Positions 24,593-32,146 of a stretch of DNA of 33,514 nucleotides are shown one piece after another. Origin of the DNA: CAZGRP01 sp964527995. GTDB taxonomy: Bacteria > Zhuqueibacterota > Zhuqueibacteria > Oceanimicrobiales > CAZGRP01. The stretch is from NCBI GenBank assembly GCA_964527995.1, contig CAZGRP010000046.1, forward strand, positions 1 to 33,514. Reading direction: 5' to 3'. Below the pieces are notes generated by a model. It worked only from the letters and a program-made list of their open reading frames with translations, did not search any database and had not been told where the DNA came from. The position numbers and the translations under genes were made by a program. Position 1 is the stretch's first letter. Each line of letters opens with the position of its first letter.

Positions 24593-25138
24593 TTGTTCGT
24601 GCCGACGAAGATTTTCTTGACCAAGGGAGTGGGTAAACATCGCGAAAAGCTGAGCAGTTTCGAAATGGCGCTTCGCAATGCCGGGATCGCGGAGTTCAAT
24701 CTGATTCGGGTGTCGAGTATCTTTCCGCCGCACTGCCGGGTGATCGGCAAGAGAGCCGGTTTGGCTCGCCTGACGCCGGGGCAGATCGTGCCGTGCGTCA
24801 TGAGCCAGTGCCAGACCAACGAGCCGCACCGGCTGATCGCCGCCTCGATCGGGCTGGCGATCCCAAAGGACTCGAATCAGTACGGCTACCTGTCGGAGCA
24901 CCACAGCTATGGGCAGAAGGAGGACGTCGCTGGCGACTACGCCGAGGACCTGGCGGCAAGCATGCTGGCGACGATCCTGGGTGTTGAATTCGATCCCGAT
25001 GCCTCGTGGGATCAAAAGAAGGAGATCTGGCGTATCAGCGGCGAGATTGTCAGGACACGCAATATCACGCAGACCGCCGTCGGCGACAAGCAAGGCCTGT
25101 GGACGACCGTGATCGCCGCTGCGGTGATGCTGCAATAG
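24593..25138 (+). CDS. pdaD: Pyruvoyl-dependent arginine decarboxylase
   Basis: This 181-residue enzyme makes agmatine from arginine. Family hallmarks are the self-cleavage site in LIRVSSIFPP (Ser41-Ser42, the second serine becoming the pyruvoyl group), GQIVPCVMS, and a YGYLSEHHSYG segment. The precursor should split into a beta chain of about 41 and an alpha chain of about 140 residues. It is the archaeal/Chlamydia-type enzyme, unrelated to PLP-dependent SpeA. The start is TTG 24593 with GGAGGGAGG at 24574-24582; the GTG at 24584 is followed at once by a stop. It is sandwiched between pyrC and agmatinase. The histidine variant of this family uses different substrates, but the neighbouring agmatinase argues for arginine. 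Confidence 0.94.
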   Translation: MFVPTKIFLTKGVGKHREKLSSFEMALRNAGIAEFNLIRVSSIFPPHCRVIGKRAGLARLTPGQIVPCVMSQCQTNEPHRLIAASIGLAIPKDSNQYGYLSEHHSYGQKEDVAGDYAEDLAASMLATILGVEFDPDASWDQKKEIWRISGEIVRTRNITQTAVGDKQGLWTTVIAAAVMLQ

Positions 25139-25141
25139 ATC

Positions 25142-26032
25142 ATGCTCAAGTTCTCGACCCGCTGGGACTTCCTCAAACTGGCTGACTCGGACTGGCATAC
25201 CTCGTTTGATCGGGCCAGAGCCGTGATTTGGCCGATCCCCTATGAGCGCACCACGTCATATCTGAAAGGGACCGCCGCCGGCCCCGAGGCGTTGATCGCT
25301 GCCAGCCAGCAGGTTGAGCTCTACGACGAGGAGCTCGACTGGGTGATCGCTGAGTTGGGTATCGGCACTCTGGATCCGTTCGAAGACGCCGGGCTGAGCG
25401 AGGAGGAAGCCATCGCTCGCCTGGCTGGCGACTGCCGGGAGCTCCTGCAGGCGGGGAAATTCGTCGTCGGGATCGGCGGTGAGCACACCGTGACGGTGGG
25501 GCTGGTACGAGCTCATGCGGCGCAGTTTCCGGGCCTTTGGGTGGTTCAGATTGACGCCCACAGCGACTTTCGTGATACATACGAGGGTTCGCGATGGAGC
25601 CACGCCTGTGTGATGGCCAGGGTGCAAGAGGTGGCACCGTTTGTGGGTGTGGGCATCCGCAGCAGCGACGGCAGCGAGCGTCATCGCCTTCGGCCGCCGT
25701 CGCGGTTCGTGTATGCCCACGAGATGAGGGCCGACGCCTCCTGGATGGAGCGGGTTGTGCACAGCATCGAGGGAGCGAAGGTCTATGTCACGATCGACCT
25801 GGATGCCTTGGACCCCGCGGAAATGCCCGCGGTCGGCACGCCTGAGCCCGGGGGGCTGCGATGGAATGAGCTGCTGGGGTTTCTGCAGGTTCTGGCGCGC
25901 GAAAGGGAAGTGGTTGGTTTCGATGTTGTGGAATTGTGCCCGCAGGCGGGCGCGGCGCGGGCGGATTTCGCAGCGGCAAGGCTGGCTTACAAGTTCCTTG
26001 GGTACGCTGTTGGGCGGCGAAAAATAGCTTGA
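25142..26032 (+). CDS. speB: Agmatinase (ureohydrolase family)
   Basis: This 296-residue enzyme hydrolyses agmatine to putrescine and urea. All Mn ligands of the arginase/agmatinase fold are visible: H115 in GGEHT, D138, H140 and D142 in IDAHSDFRD, and D219 and D221 in TIDLDALDP. Loop WSHACVM is typical of agmatinases. It starts 3 nt after the decarboxylase stop, so the pair is one unit turning arginine into putrescine. Its TGA stop lies inside the -35 box of the rplM promoter. An arginase role is less likely given the neighbour. Confidence 0.94.
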   Translation: MLKFSTRWDFLKLADSDWHTSFDRARAVIWPIPYERTTSYLKGTAAGPEALIAASQQVELYDEELDWVIAELGIGTLDPFEDAGLSEEEAIARLAGDCRELLQAGKFVVGIGGEHTVTVGLVRAHAAQFPGLWVVQIDAHSDFRDTYEGSRWSHACVMARVQEVAPFVGVGIRSSDGSERHRLRPPSRFVYAHEMRADASWMERVVHSIEGAKVYVTIDLDALDPAEMPAVGTPEPGGLRWNELLGFLQVLAREREVVGFDVVELCPQAGAARADFAAARLAYKFLGYAVGRRKIA

Positions 26033-26057
26033 CTATTCATTTTGAAAGACTTACATT
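26029..26057 (+). promoter_or_regulatory. Sigma-70 promoter for rplM-rpsI, overlapping the end of speB
   Basis: TTGACT at 26029-26034 and TACATT at 26052-26057 have 17-nt spacing. The -35 contains the TGA stop of speB. The start site would be near 26064, about 27 nt before rplM. Confidence 0.75.
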
Positions 26058-26090
26058 TAACGCTTGGACGATTGATGGAGGGCTGTAGCT

Positions 26091-26528
26091 TTGAAGACCT
26101 TTATGGCGAAAAAAGAGGAAATCGAACGGGACTGGTACGTCGTTGATGCGGACGGTCAGGTACTGGGCCGACTGGCCAGCCAGATCGCAGCCATCTTGCG
26201 GGGGAAGCATAAACCGGAATTTACTCCGCACGTGGATTGCGGCGATCACGTCGTCGTAATCAACGCCGAGAAGGTGCGGCTCACCGGAAAGAAGGCGGCC
26301 ACGAAGCAGTACTTCCGGCACACCGGCTATCCGGGCGGCCTGAGATCGGTGAGTTTTCAAGACCTCATCCGAAAGAGGCCGCGGGCCGTGATCGAGCGGG
26401 CGGTTTGGGGGATGCTACCACACAATCGCCTCGGCCGCAAGATGCTGAAGAAGCTGCGGGTTTATGCCGGCGAGGAGCACCCGCATCAGGCGCAAAAACC
26501 GCAGACGTTGGAGCTTCGGTACCGATAA
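26091..26528 (+). CDS. rplM: 50S ribosomal protein L13
   Basis: This 145-residue protein is of normal size. The N-terminal WYVVDADGQVLGRLAS, the central NAEKVRLTGKK with YFRHTGYPGG, and the GMLPHNRLGR motif are diagnostic. It binds 23S rRNA early in 50S assembly. TTG 26091 is preferred over ATG 26103: GGAGGG at 26077-26082 is 8 nt upstream and MKTF is the usual family start. It heads the rplM-rpsI pair 12 nt before rpsI. Confidence 0.97.
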   Translation: MKTFMAKKEEIERDWYVVDADGQVLGRLASQIAAILRGKHKPEFTPHVDCGDHVVVINAEKVRLTGKKAATKQYFRHTGYPGGLRSVSFQDLIRKRPRAVIERAVWGMLPHNRLGRKMLKKLRVYAGEEHPHQAQKPQTLELRYR

Positions 26529-26540
26529 CATGAGGAGAAT

Positions 26541-26933
26541 ATGAAAGCTGTCAGGTTTCCTGCAACTGGGAGACGAAAAGACGCCGTCGCCCGCGTGTGG
26601 CTGAGCCCGGGCAATGGTCAGGTCACCGTGAATGGCAAGCCGCTTCTGGAATACTTCAAGCGCGAAACCCTGAAAATGATCATCGAGCAGCCATTGGTGC
26701 TGACAGAGTCCCTCGGCAAGTACGATATCGTCGCCAACGTGCGAGGCGGTGGCCTCAGTGGTCAGGCCGGCGCGTTGCGGCACGGAATCGCCAGGGCTCT
26801 CGCCAAAGCTGACGAGGATCTTCGGCCACGCCTGAAGGCTGCTGGATTCCTCACTCGAGACCCCCGAATGGTGGAGCGCAAGAAATACGGCCGTCCCAAA
26901 GCCCGCAAGCGCTTCCAGTTCTCCAAACGCTAA
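26541..26933 (+). CDS. rpsI: 30S ribosomal protein S9
   Basis: This 130-residue protein starts with ATGRRKDAVARVWL-like sequence and contains GGGLSGQAGALRHGIARAL. It ends in the basic KARKRFQFSKR tail that reaches the P-site tRNA; the tail is complete. GAGGAG lies just upstream of ATG 26541. It follows rplM in the usual pair. Confidence 0.97.
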   Translation: MKAVRFPATGRRKDAVARVWLSPGNGQVTVNGKPLLEYFKRETLKMIIEQPLVLTESLGKYDIVANVRGGGLSGQAGALRHGIARALAKADEDLRPRLKAAGFLTRDPRMVERKKYGRPKARKRFQFSKR

Positions 26934-27043
26934 ATCAACCATTTACGATCACGCTCACCCGGTGGGGCATGGGGTGTCGGTGAAGAGCCGATTCGACTGG
27001 TGACAAGCCGGGTGGAGGAACAACCCCAATCAAGAGGAGAATG
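26934..27043 (+). promoter_or_regulatory. Possible structured leader upstream of rpsB
   Basis: CACCCGG at 26956-26962 can pair with CCGGGTG at 27008-27014, enclosing about 45 nt, shortly before the ribosome-binding site AGAGGAG (27033-27039). S2 autoregulatory leaders exist in other bacteria, but I cannot match this one to a family, and no promoter or terminator is obvious in the gap. Confidence 0.3.
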
Positions 27044-27820
27044 ATGCCGGACGTTACTTTACAAGACTTGCTCGTGGCCGGGGCTCACTTCGGCCATCTG
27101 ACGCGCCGTTGGAATCCGAAGATGAAGAAATTCATCTTTATGGAACGCAACGGCATCTACATCATCGACCTGAAAAGGACTCAGGAATGCCTGGACAGGG
27201 CCTACCAGGCGGTTGTCGATATTACCCGCAACGGCGAGAAGATCCTGTTCGTGGGGACAAAAAAGCAGGCCAAAGATATTATCAAGGCCGAGGCGGAGCG
27301 CTGCGGCGCGCTCTACGTGCATGAACGCTGGCTCGGCGGCATGCTGACGAATTTTGCCACGATCAAAAAGAGCATTCGGCGGCTGAAGAACCTCGAAAAG
27401 TTGGCGACGGACGGTACGTATGAAAAGCTGACCAAGAAAGAGATCTTGCGCATCGAGCGCGAAAGGGAGAAGCTGGACAAAGTGCTGGGCGGCATCCGTG
27501 ACATGAATCGCCTTCCCGGCGCCGTCTATATCGTCGACACCAAGAGAGAGGCCATCGCCGTCGCCGAAGCCAACAAGCTGGCGATCCCCATCATTGCCAT
27601 GGTCGACACCAACGTCGACCCCGACCCCATTGACTACCCGATCCCAGCCAACGACGATGCCTTCAAATCGATCAATCTGATTACCCACACGATCGCCGAT
27701 GCGGTGCTCGAGGGTCTCCATGCGCGCGAGAAAAGCCTCGAGGAAGCCGAGGCGGCCGAGGCTGCCAAGGCAGCCGAAGCTGAGCCGGTGATGGAGGCCG
27801 GGCAGGCGGCGCAGTCCTAG
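27044..27820 (+). CDS. rpsB: 30S ribosomal protein S2
   Basis: This 258-residue protein shows VAGAHFGHLTRRWNPKM near the N-terminus, the central FVGTKKQAKD, RWLGGMLTNF, and the GAVYIVDTKRE and DTNVDPD signatures. The last 25 residues are Ala/Glu-rich and low in complexity, probably a flexible tail. ATG 27044 is favoured over 27041 because GGAG ends at 27039. tsf follows after 37 nt. Confidence 0.97.
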   Translation: MPDVTLQDLLVAGAHFGHLTRRWNPKMKKFIFMERNGIYIIDLKRTQECLDRAYQAVVDITRNGEKILFVGTKKQAKDIIKAEAERCGALYVHERWLGGMLTNFATIKKSIRRLKNLEKLATDGTYEKLTKKEILRIEREREKLDKVLGGIRDMNRLPGAVYIVDTKREAIAVAEANKLAIPIIAMVDTNVDPDPIDYPIPANDDAFKSINLITHTIADAVLEGLHAREKSLEEAEAAEAAKAAEAEPVMEAGQAAQS

Positions 27821-27857
27821 GGAGGTGTGGGAGCGACATCAAGACGAAGGAGTGCAG

Positions 27858-28451
27858 ATGACGATAACGGCAGATCAGGTCAAGAAACTGCGGGAGAAAA
27901 CCGGCGCCGGTATTATGGACTGCAAATCCGCTTTGCAGGAGGCGCAAGGAGATCTTGATAAAGCCATTGAGATTTTGCGTGAGAAGGGAATCGCGACTGC
28001 GGAACGAAAAGTAGGCAGGGCCACGAACGAAGGTCTGATCGAAGCCTACATCCACCCGGGAAGCAAGCTCGGCGTTCTGGTCGAGATCAACTGTGAGACC
28101 GACTTCGTAGCCAAAACCGAAGACTTTACTCGCCTGGCGCGGGACGTAGCGATGCAGATCGCCGCGACCAACCCGGTGGCTGTCAGCCGCGAGGACATCC
28201 CACGAGAGGTGGTCGAAAGGGAGCTTGAAATCTACCGCGTCCAGGCCAAGAACGAAGGCAAGCCCGAACACATCGTCGAGCGCTTCGTGCAGGGAAAACT
28301 TGAGAAATTCTATCAGGAGAATGTGCTCCTGGAGCAGAGCTTCATCAAGGATCCAAACAAGACCGTTCGCGACGTGGTGACCGCGGCCATTGCCAAGCTG
28401 GGCGAAAACATCACGATCCGGCGCTTCGTCCGATTTCAACTGGGAGAGTAG
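27858..28451 (+). CDS. tsf: Translation elongation factor Ts (short form)
   Basis: This 197-residue EF-Ts exchanges GDP for GTP on EF-Tu. The N-terminal UBA-like region (VKKLREKTGAGIMDCK), the conserved EINCETDFVAK and a single core subdomain of about 140 residues are visible. E. coli EF-Ts is near 280 residues; this length matches the short Thermus-type form, so it is not truncated. ATG 27858 has AAGGAG 5 nt upstream. pyrH follows after 2 nt. Confidence 0.95.
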   Translation: MTITADQVKKLREKTGAGIMDCKSALQEAQGDLDKAIEILREKGIATAERKVGRATNEGLIEAYIHPGSKLGVLVEINCETDFVAKTEDFTRLARDVAMQIAATNPVAVSREDIPREVVERELEIYRVQAKNEGKPEHIVERFVQGKLEKFYQENVLLEQSFIKDPNKTVRDVVTAAIAKLGENITIRRFVRFQLGE

Positions 28452-28453
28452 GT

Positions 28454-29230
28454 ATGGCCACTGGGGGTACGGCATCCGCGATCGAGGAGTCCTCTCCGAA
28501 ACCTGCGACGTCCCGACGCCCGATCTTTCGGCGGGTACTGGTCAAGCTCAGCGGTGAGGCGCTGACGGGCGAGAAAGGTCTGGGAATCGATCCCAAGGTC
28601 GTTGAACAGACGGCCGTGGAGATCAAGGACGTTCGTGACCTCGGCGTCGAAATCGCCATCGTCATCGGTGGCGGCAACATCTTCCGGGGCCTGTCGGCGA
28701 GTGCGCGCGGGATGGATCGCGTGCAGGCCGACTACATGGGGATGCTCGCCACCGTCATCAACGCGCTGGCCCTGCAGGACTACCTGGAACGGCATGGCGT
28801 ACAGACACGGGTGCAGACCGCGATCAAGATGGAAGAGCTGGCCGAGCCGTACATCCGGCGCCGGGCCATCCGCCATCTGGAGAAAGGTCGCGTCGTGATC
28901 TTTGCCGGCGGAACCGGCAATCCTTACTTCACCACGGATACGGCGGCCTCCCTGCGCGCCATCGAGATCGAGGCCGATGCCATCCTCAAGGGAACCAAGG
29001 TGGACGGGGTTTTCAGTGCCGACCCCGTCCTGGACAAAACCGCCGTCAAGTTCGATCACCTGACTTACCTCGATGTGGTAAAACGGGGCTTGAAAGTGAT
29101 GGACGCCACAGCGGTCACGCTGTGTATGGATAACCAGCTCCCCATCATCGTCTTCAATCTCACAATCAAAGACAACCTGAAGCGGGTTGTTCTGGGCGAG
29201 CGGATCGGAACCAAAGTGACAGGTGTCTAG
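28454..29230 (+). CDS. pyrH: Uridylate kinase (UMP kinase)
   Basis: This 258-residue bacterial UMP kinase makes UDP from UMP. Motifs are VLVKLSGEAL, GGGNIFRG and FAGGTGNPYFTTDTAA; all belong to the amino-acid-kinase fold. The first 20 residues (MATGGTASAIEESSPKPATS) are an extra, probably disordered N-terminus compared with the usual 235-245 residues; a GGAG lies upstream of ATG 28454. It is placed between tsf and frr as in most bacteria, about 5.2 kb from pyrB. Confidence 0.96.
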   Translation: MATGGTASAIEESSPKPATSRRPIFRRVLVKLSGEALTGEKGLGIDPKVVEQTAVEIKDVRDLGVEIAIVIGGGNIFRGLSASARGMDRVQADYMGMLATVINALALQDYLERHGVQTRVQTAIKMEELAEPYIRRRAIRHLEKGRVVIFAGGTGNPYFTTDTAASLRAIEIEADAILKGTKVDGVFSADPVLDKTAVKFDHLTYLDVVKRGLKVMDATAVTLCMDNQLPIIVFNLTIKDNLKRVVLGERIGTKVTGV

Positions 29231-29232
29231 CC

Positions 29233-29790
29233 ATGGTCGAGAAGGTGAAAAAAGATGCCGAAGAGCGGATGAAGAAAGCGGTCGAAAACACCCGGGCGGA
29301 GTTTGCCAGAATTCGCACCGGAAAAGCGACGCCCGCTCTTCTGGACGCCGTGCGGGTGAACTACTTCGGCTCCAGCGTGCCGATCAAGCAGGTGGCCAGT
29401 ATCAGCACGCCAGAGGCCAGGCTGATCACGATTCAGCCGTGGGATCGAAAGATGATCGGCGAGATCGAAAAGGCCATCCTCAAGTCGGATCTCGGACTAA
29501 ATCCGATCAACGACGGAACTCTGATACGCCTGCCGATCCCCGCCCTGACCGAAGAGCGAAGAAAGGACCTCGTTCGGCTCTGCCACAAGCTGGCCGAGGA
29601 GGGGCGCATCGCCATCCGGAACATTCGTCGTGACGCCAATGAGCACCTGCGGAAAGCAGAGAAGGAGCATGAGATCTCTGAGGACGAGATGCACTGGGGG
29701 CTCGAGGAAATCCAGAAACTGACGGATACGTACATTCAGAGGATTGACGAGTTGCTCAAAAAGAAGGAAGCCGAAGTCATGGAGGTGTGA
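29233..29790 (+). CDS. frr: Ribosome recycling factor
   Basis: This 185-residue protein has the canonical RRF length. With EF-G it splits post-termination ribosomes. The segments AEFARIRTGKATPALLD and RRKDLVR.CHKLAEEGRIAIRNIRRDAN are typical, and the helical C-terminus is complete. It starts 2 nt after pyrH and is followed by an intrinsic terminator, ending the translation cluster. Confidence 0.97.
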   Translation: MVEKVKKDAEERMKKAVENTRAEFARIRTGKATPALLDAVRVNYFGSSVPIKQVASISTPEARLITIQPWDRKMIGEIEKAILKSDLGLNPINDGTLIRLPIPALTEERRKDLVRLCHKLAEEGRIAIRNIRRDANEHLRKAEKEHEISEDEMHWGLEEIQKLTDTYIQRIDELLKKKEAEVMEV

Positions 29791-29822
29791 CTTCGGGCAT
29801 GGTGGCAAGCTCGAGCGTGAAA

Positions 29823-29851
29823 GGCACTGTCCCTCGACAGCGCCTTTTTTT
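29823..29851 (+). terminator. Intrinsic terminator after frr
   Basis: GGC-A-CTGTC at 29823-29831 pairs with GACAG-C-GCC at 29836-29844, eight pairs with one internal mismatch and a 4-nt loop, followed by seven T residues at 29845-29851. Confidence 0.85.
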
Positions 29852-29895
29852 GTTGCTGCGGCCTCGCAGGGAAACCGTCGGCTGGCAAATAGTTG

Positions 29896-29924
29896 TTGAC
29901 ATTCTAAGGGGGTGAATCTATATT
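29896..29924 (+). promoter_or_regulatory. Sigma-70 promoter of ftsH
   Basis: A perfect -35 TTGACA at 29896-29901 and TATATT at 29919-29924 are 17 nt apart. The start should fall near 29931, about 33 nt before the ftsH ATG. This is the strongest promoter match in the window. Confidence 0.85.
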
Positions 29925-29963
29925 GATGGAAGAAACGCAGACGCCCATACGGAGCACCTGCCG

Positions 29964-31985
29964 ATGAAGCCGAACAAGAAGTCCTCGCCGCCAAGGCTTG
30001 GCAGCCGTCGAGTCAATTTCTCGATCTGGTATCTTGTCGGCGCTTTCCTGTTGATGCTCGCTCTCCAGAATCTCTTTTTCAGCGAGCGCGCCATTGAGAT
30101 TCCCTACAGTGAGTTCAAGCAGTTCCTGAAAGAGGGTCGAGTCGTCGATGCCACCGTCTCCCGCGATCTGATCCGCGGGACGCTGATGCCACCGGACACT
30201 CTTCTTCGCAGGGTGGGGGAGCAGCGCAACCCGGCGCTGTTCTCGTTCTCTAAACGGCCAGAGAGCGGCAAACTGCCGTTCAAGACGGTTCGTGTGGACG
30301 ATCCTGACCTGGTCAAGGAGCTGGAAGCCAAGGTGCCGCTCTTTCGCGGCAAGGCCGAGGAGGGGTGGTTTCAGGCGCTGGTGCTCACCTGGATCTTGCC
30401 ACTGCTGATTCTCTTCGTGATCTGGGGATTCGCCTTTCGTCGCATGAACCCACAAGGCGGCTTGATGTCCATCGGCAAGAGCAAAGCGAAGGTCTACATG
30501 GAAGGCAAGACCGATGTGACGTTCAAGGACGTGGCCGGGCTGGACGAGGCGGTTGAAGAGGTGAAAGAGGTCGTCGAGTTTCTGAAGCACCCCGAGAAGT
30601 TCAGGAAGCTCGGCGGCCAGATCCCGAAAGGGGTTCTTCTGGTCGGCCCACCAGGCACAGGGAAGACGCTGCTCGCCCGTGCCGTCGCTGGCGAGGCCGG
30701 TGTACCGTTCTTCAGCCTGTCGGGCTCCGAGTTCGTGGAGATGTTCGTCGGGGTTGGTGCGGCGCGTGTGCGCGATCTGTTTCAACAGGCGGCGCAACAC
30801 GCTCCCTGCATCGTGTTCATCGACGAGCTGGACGCTCTCGGAAAGGCACGCGGCCTGAGCCCGTTTGCCGGCCACGACGAACGGGAACAGACGCTGAACC
30901 AGCTCCTGGTGGAGATGGACGGCTTCGACCCCAACGTGGGCGTGATCATCATGGCGGCCACCAACCGGCCGGAAATACTCGATATAGCGCTGTTGCGGCC
31001 CGGCCGCTTTGACAGGCAGGTCGTGGTCGACCGGCCCGACATCAACGGCAGGGAGGCGATTCTCAAAGTGCATGCCCGCGGCAAGAGACTGGCACCGGGT
31101 GTCGATCTCCGCATTCTGGCGGCGCGGACACCCGGCTTCGTCGGCGCCGATCTGGCGAACGTGATCAACGAAGCTGCACTGCTGGCCGCAAGGAAGGGCA
31201 AGAAGGCCATTGAGCTGACCGATCTCGAGGAAGCGGTCGACAGGGTGGTCGCCGGGCTGGAGCGCAAGAGTCGTGTGCTCAACCGCAAAGAGAAAGACAT
31301 CGTTGCTTTCCACGAGGCGGGACACGCCATCGTCGCCGGCACCCTGACTGGCGTCGACCCCGTGCACCGTGTGTCGGTCATCCCTCGCGGTGTGGCGGCC
31401 CTGGGCTACACGTTGCAGCTACCCACCGAGGACCGCTATCTGATGACGCGCACCGAGCTGATCAACCGCATGAAGGTGTTGCTCGGCGGGCGGGTGGCGG
31501 AGGAAATCATCTTCGGTGACATCTCCACCGGGGCCCAGAACGACCTCGAGCGGGCCACCTCGATCGCCCGCAGCATGGTGACCGAGTACGGCATGAGCAA
31601 GAAGCTGGGGCCTCTTTCCTATGCGCGCGAGCGGCGTGCCATGTTTCTGGGCGCGGAAATGCCCGGCGGCGAGCCCTACAGCGAAAAAATCGCTGCCGAG
31701 ATCGACGAAGAGGTCCGGACCCTGATTGATGGCGCCTACAAAGATGTGCGCCGGCTGCTTCGCGGAAAACTCGAGCAGCTGGAGATCCTCGCGCGGCGGC
31801 TGCTCGAGAAAGAGGTGGTCGAAGGGGACGAGCTGAGGGAGATCTTGAACGGCAAGCTGGCCAAGCAGGATGTGGCGGCGCAGAAGGAGGGTAGCGGAGA
31901 CGGCAAGGCGCCGGTGCGTAAGGCGAGAAAAAAGAGGGTCGCCAAGACCACGAAGGCAGACCAGAAGAAACAAGAAAGCGCCTGA
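29964..31985 (+). CDS. ftsH: ATP-dependent zinc metalloprotease FtsH
   Basis: This 673-residue inner-membrane protease degrades misfolded membrane and regulatory proteins. It has transmembrane helices at about 14-33 and 136-158 flanking a periplasmic domain, then the AAA domain with Walker A GPPGTGKT (228-235), Walker B IVFIDELDALG and the second region of homology (LRPGRFDRQ). The M41 protease has zinc motif HEAGH at 450-454. The last 35 residues are strongly basic (Lys/Arg/Ala), an extra tail. ATG 29964 has CGGAG 9 nt upstream. It is transcribed from its own promoter, and its stop codon lies in a hairpin shared with the convergent tRNA gene. Confidence 0.97.
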   Translation: MKPNKKSSPPRLGSRRVNFSIWYLVGAFLLMLALQNLFFSERAIEIPYSEFKQFLKEGRVVDATVSRDLIRGTLMPPDTLLRRVGEQRNPALFSFSKRPESGKLPFKTVRVDDPDLVKELEAKVPLFRGKAEEGWFQALVLTWILPLLILFVIWGFAFRRMNPQGGLMSIGKSKAKVYMEGKTDVTFKDVAGLDEAVEEVKEVVEFLKHPEKFRKLGGQIPKGVLLVGPPGTGKTLLARAVAGEAGVPFFSLSGSEFVEMFVGVGAARVRDLFQQAAQHAPCIVFIDELDALGKARGLSPFAGHDEREQTLNQLLVEMDGFDPNVGVIIMAATNRPEILDIALLRPGRFDRQVVVDRPDINGREAILKVHARGKRLAPGVDLRILAARTPGFVGADLANVINEAALLAARKGKKAIELTDLEEAVDRVVAGLERKSRVLNRKEKDIVAFHEAGHAIVAGTLTGVDPVHRVSVIPRGVAALGYTLQLPTEDRYLMTRTELINRMKVLLGGRVAEEIIFGDISTGAQNDLERATSIARSMVTEYGMSKKLGPLSYARERRAMFLGAEMPGGEPYSEKIAAEIDEEVRTLIDGAYKDVRRLLRGKLEQLEILARRLLEKEVVEGDELREILNGKLAKQDVAAQKEGSGDGKAPVRKARKKRVAKTTKADQKKQESA

Positions 31986-32007
31986 CCTTCACCACCGGGT
32001 CAGGCGC
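31965..32007 (-). terminator. Terminator of tRNA-Val, overlapping the ftsH 3' end
   Basis: A perfect 10-bp stem is formed by GCGCCTGACC at 31978-31987 and GGTCAGGCGC at 31998-32007, with a 10-nt loop. On the - strand the hairpin is followed by the T-rich TTTCTTGTTTCTTCT, so it should end the tRNA transcript. On the + strand no T-run follows. The left arm contains the TGA stop of ftsH. Confidence 0.65.
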
Positions 32008-32017
32008 CGCACGACAG

Positions 32018-32092
32018 TGGGCGATAGTGGACTCGAACCACTGACCTCTTGCTTGTAAGGCAAGCGCTCTAAACCACCTGAGCTAATCGCCC
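32018..32092 (-). tRNA. tRNA-Val, anticodon TAC
   Basis: The - strand reads as a full cloverleaf of 75 nt. Acceptor GGGCGAT pairs with ATCGCCC; the D arm is GCTC/GAGC; the anticodon stem CTTGC/GCAAG encloses CTTACAA with anticodon TAC; the T arm AGTGG/CCACT encloses TTCGAGT. The discriminator is A. CCA is not encoded and would be added by the CCA-adding enzyme. A promoter lies just upstream and a terminator just downstream. Confidence 0.97.
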
Positions 32093-32104
32093 GAAATCCC
32101 TCGA

Positions 32105-32133
32105 AAGATAATCAATCCCCGGCACAATTTCAA
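32105..32133 (-). promoter_or_regulatory. Promoter of tRNA-Val
   Basis: On the - strand TTGAAA (32133-32128) and TATCTT (32110-32105) are separated by 17 nt. The -10 ends 12 nt before the mature tRNA 5' end, so the precursor would have a very short leader. Confidence 0.55.
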
Positions 32134-32146
32134 TTGAAAATCGGAC

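Noticed and set aside
29926..29967. A 13-codon frame METQ-like leader peptide overlapping the ftsH start (ATGA)
   Set aside because: Its ATG lies directly after the -10 box and before the predicted transcription start near 29931, so it should not be in the mRNA.
29904..31367. A 487-codon open frame on the - strand
   Set aside because: It is antisense to ftsH and has no recognisable motifs.
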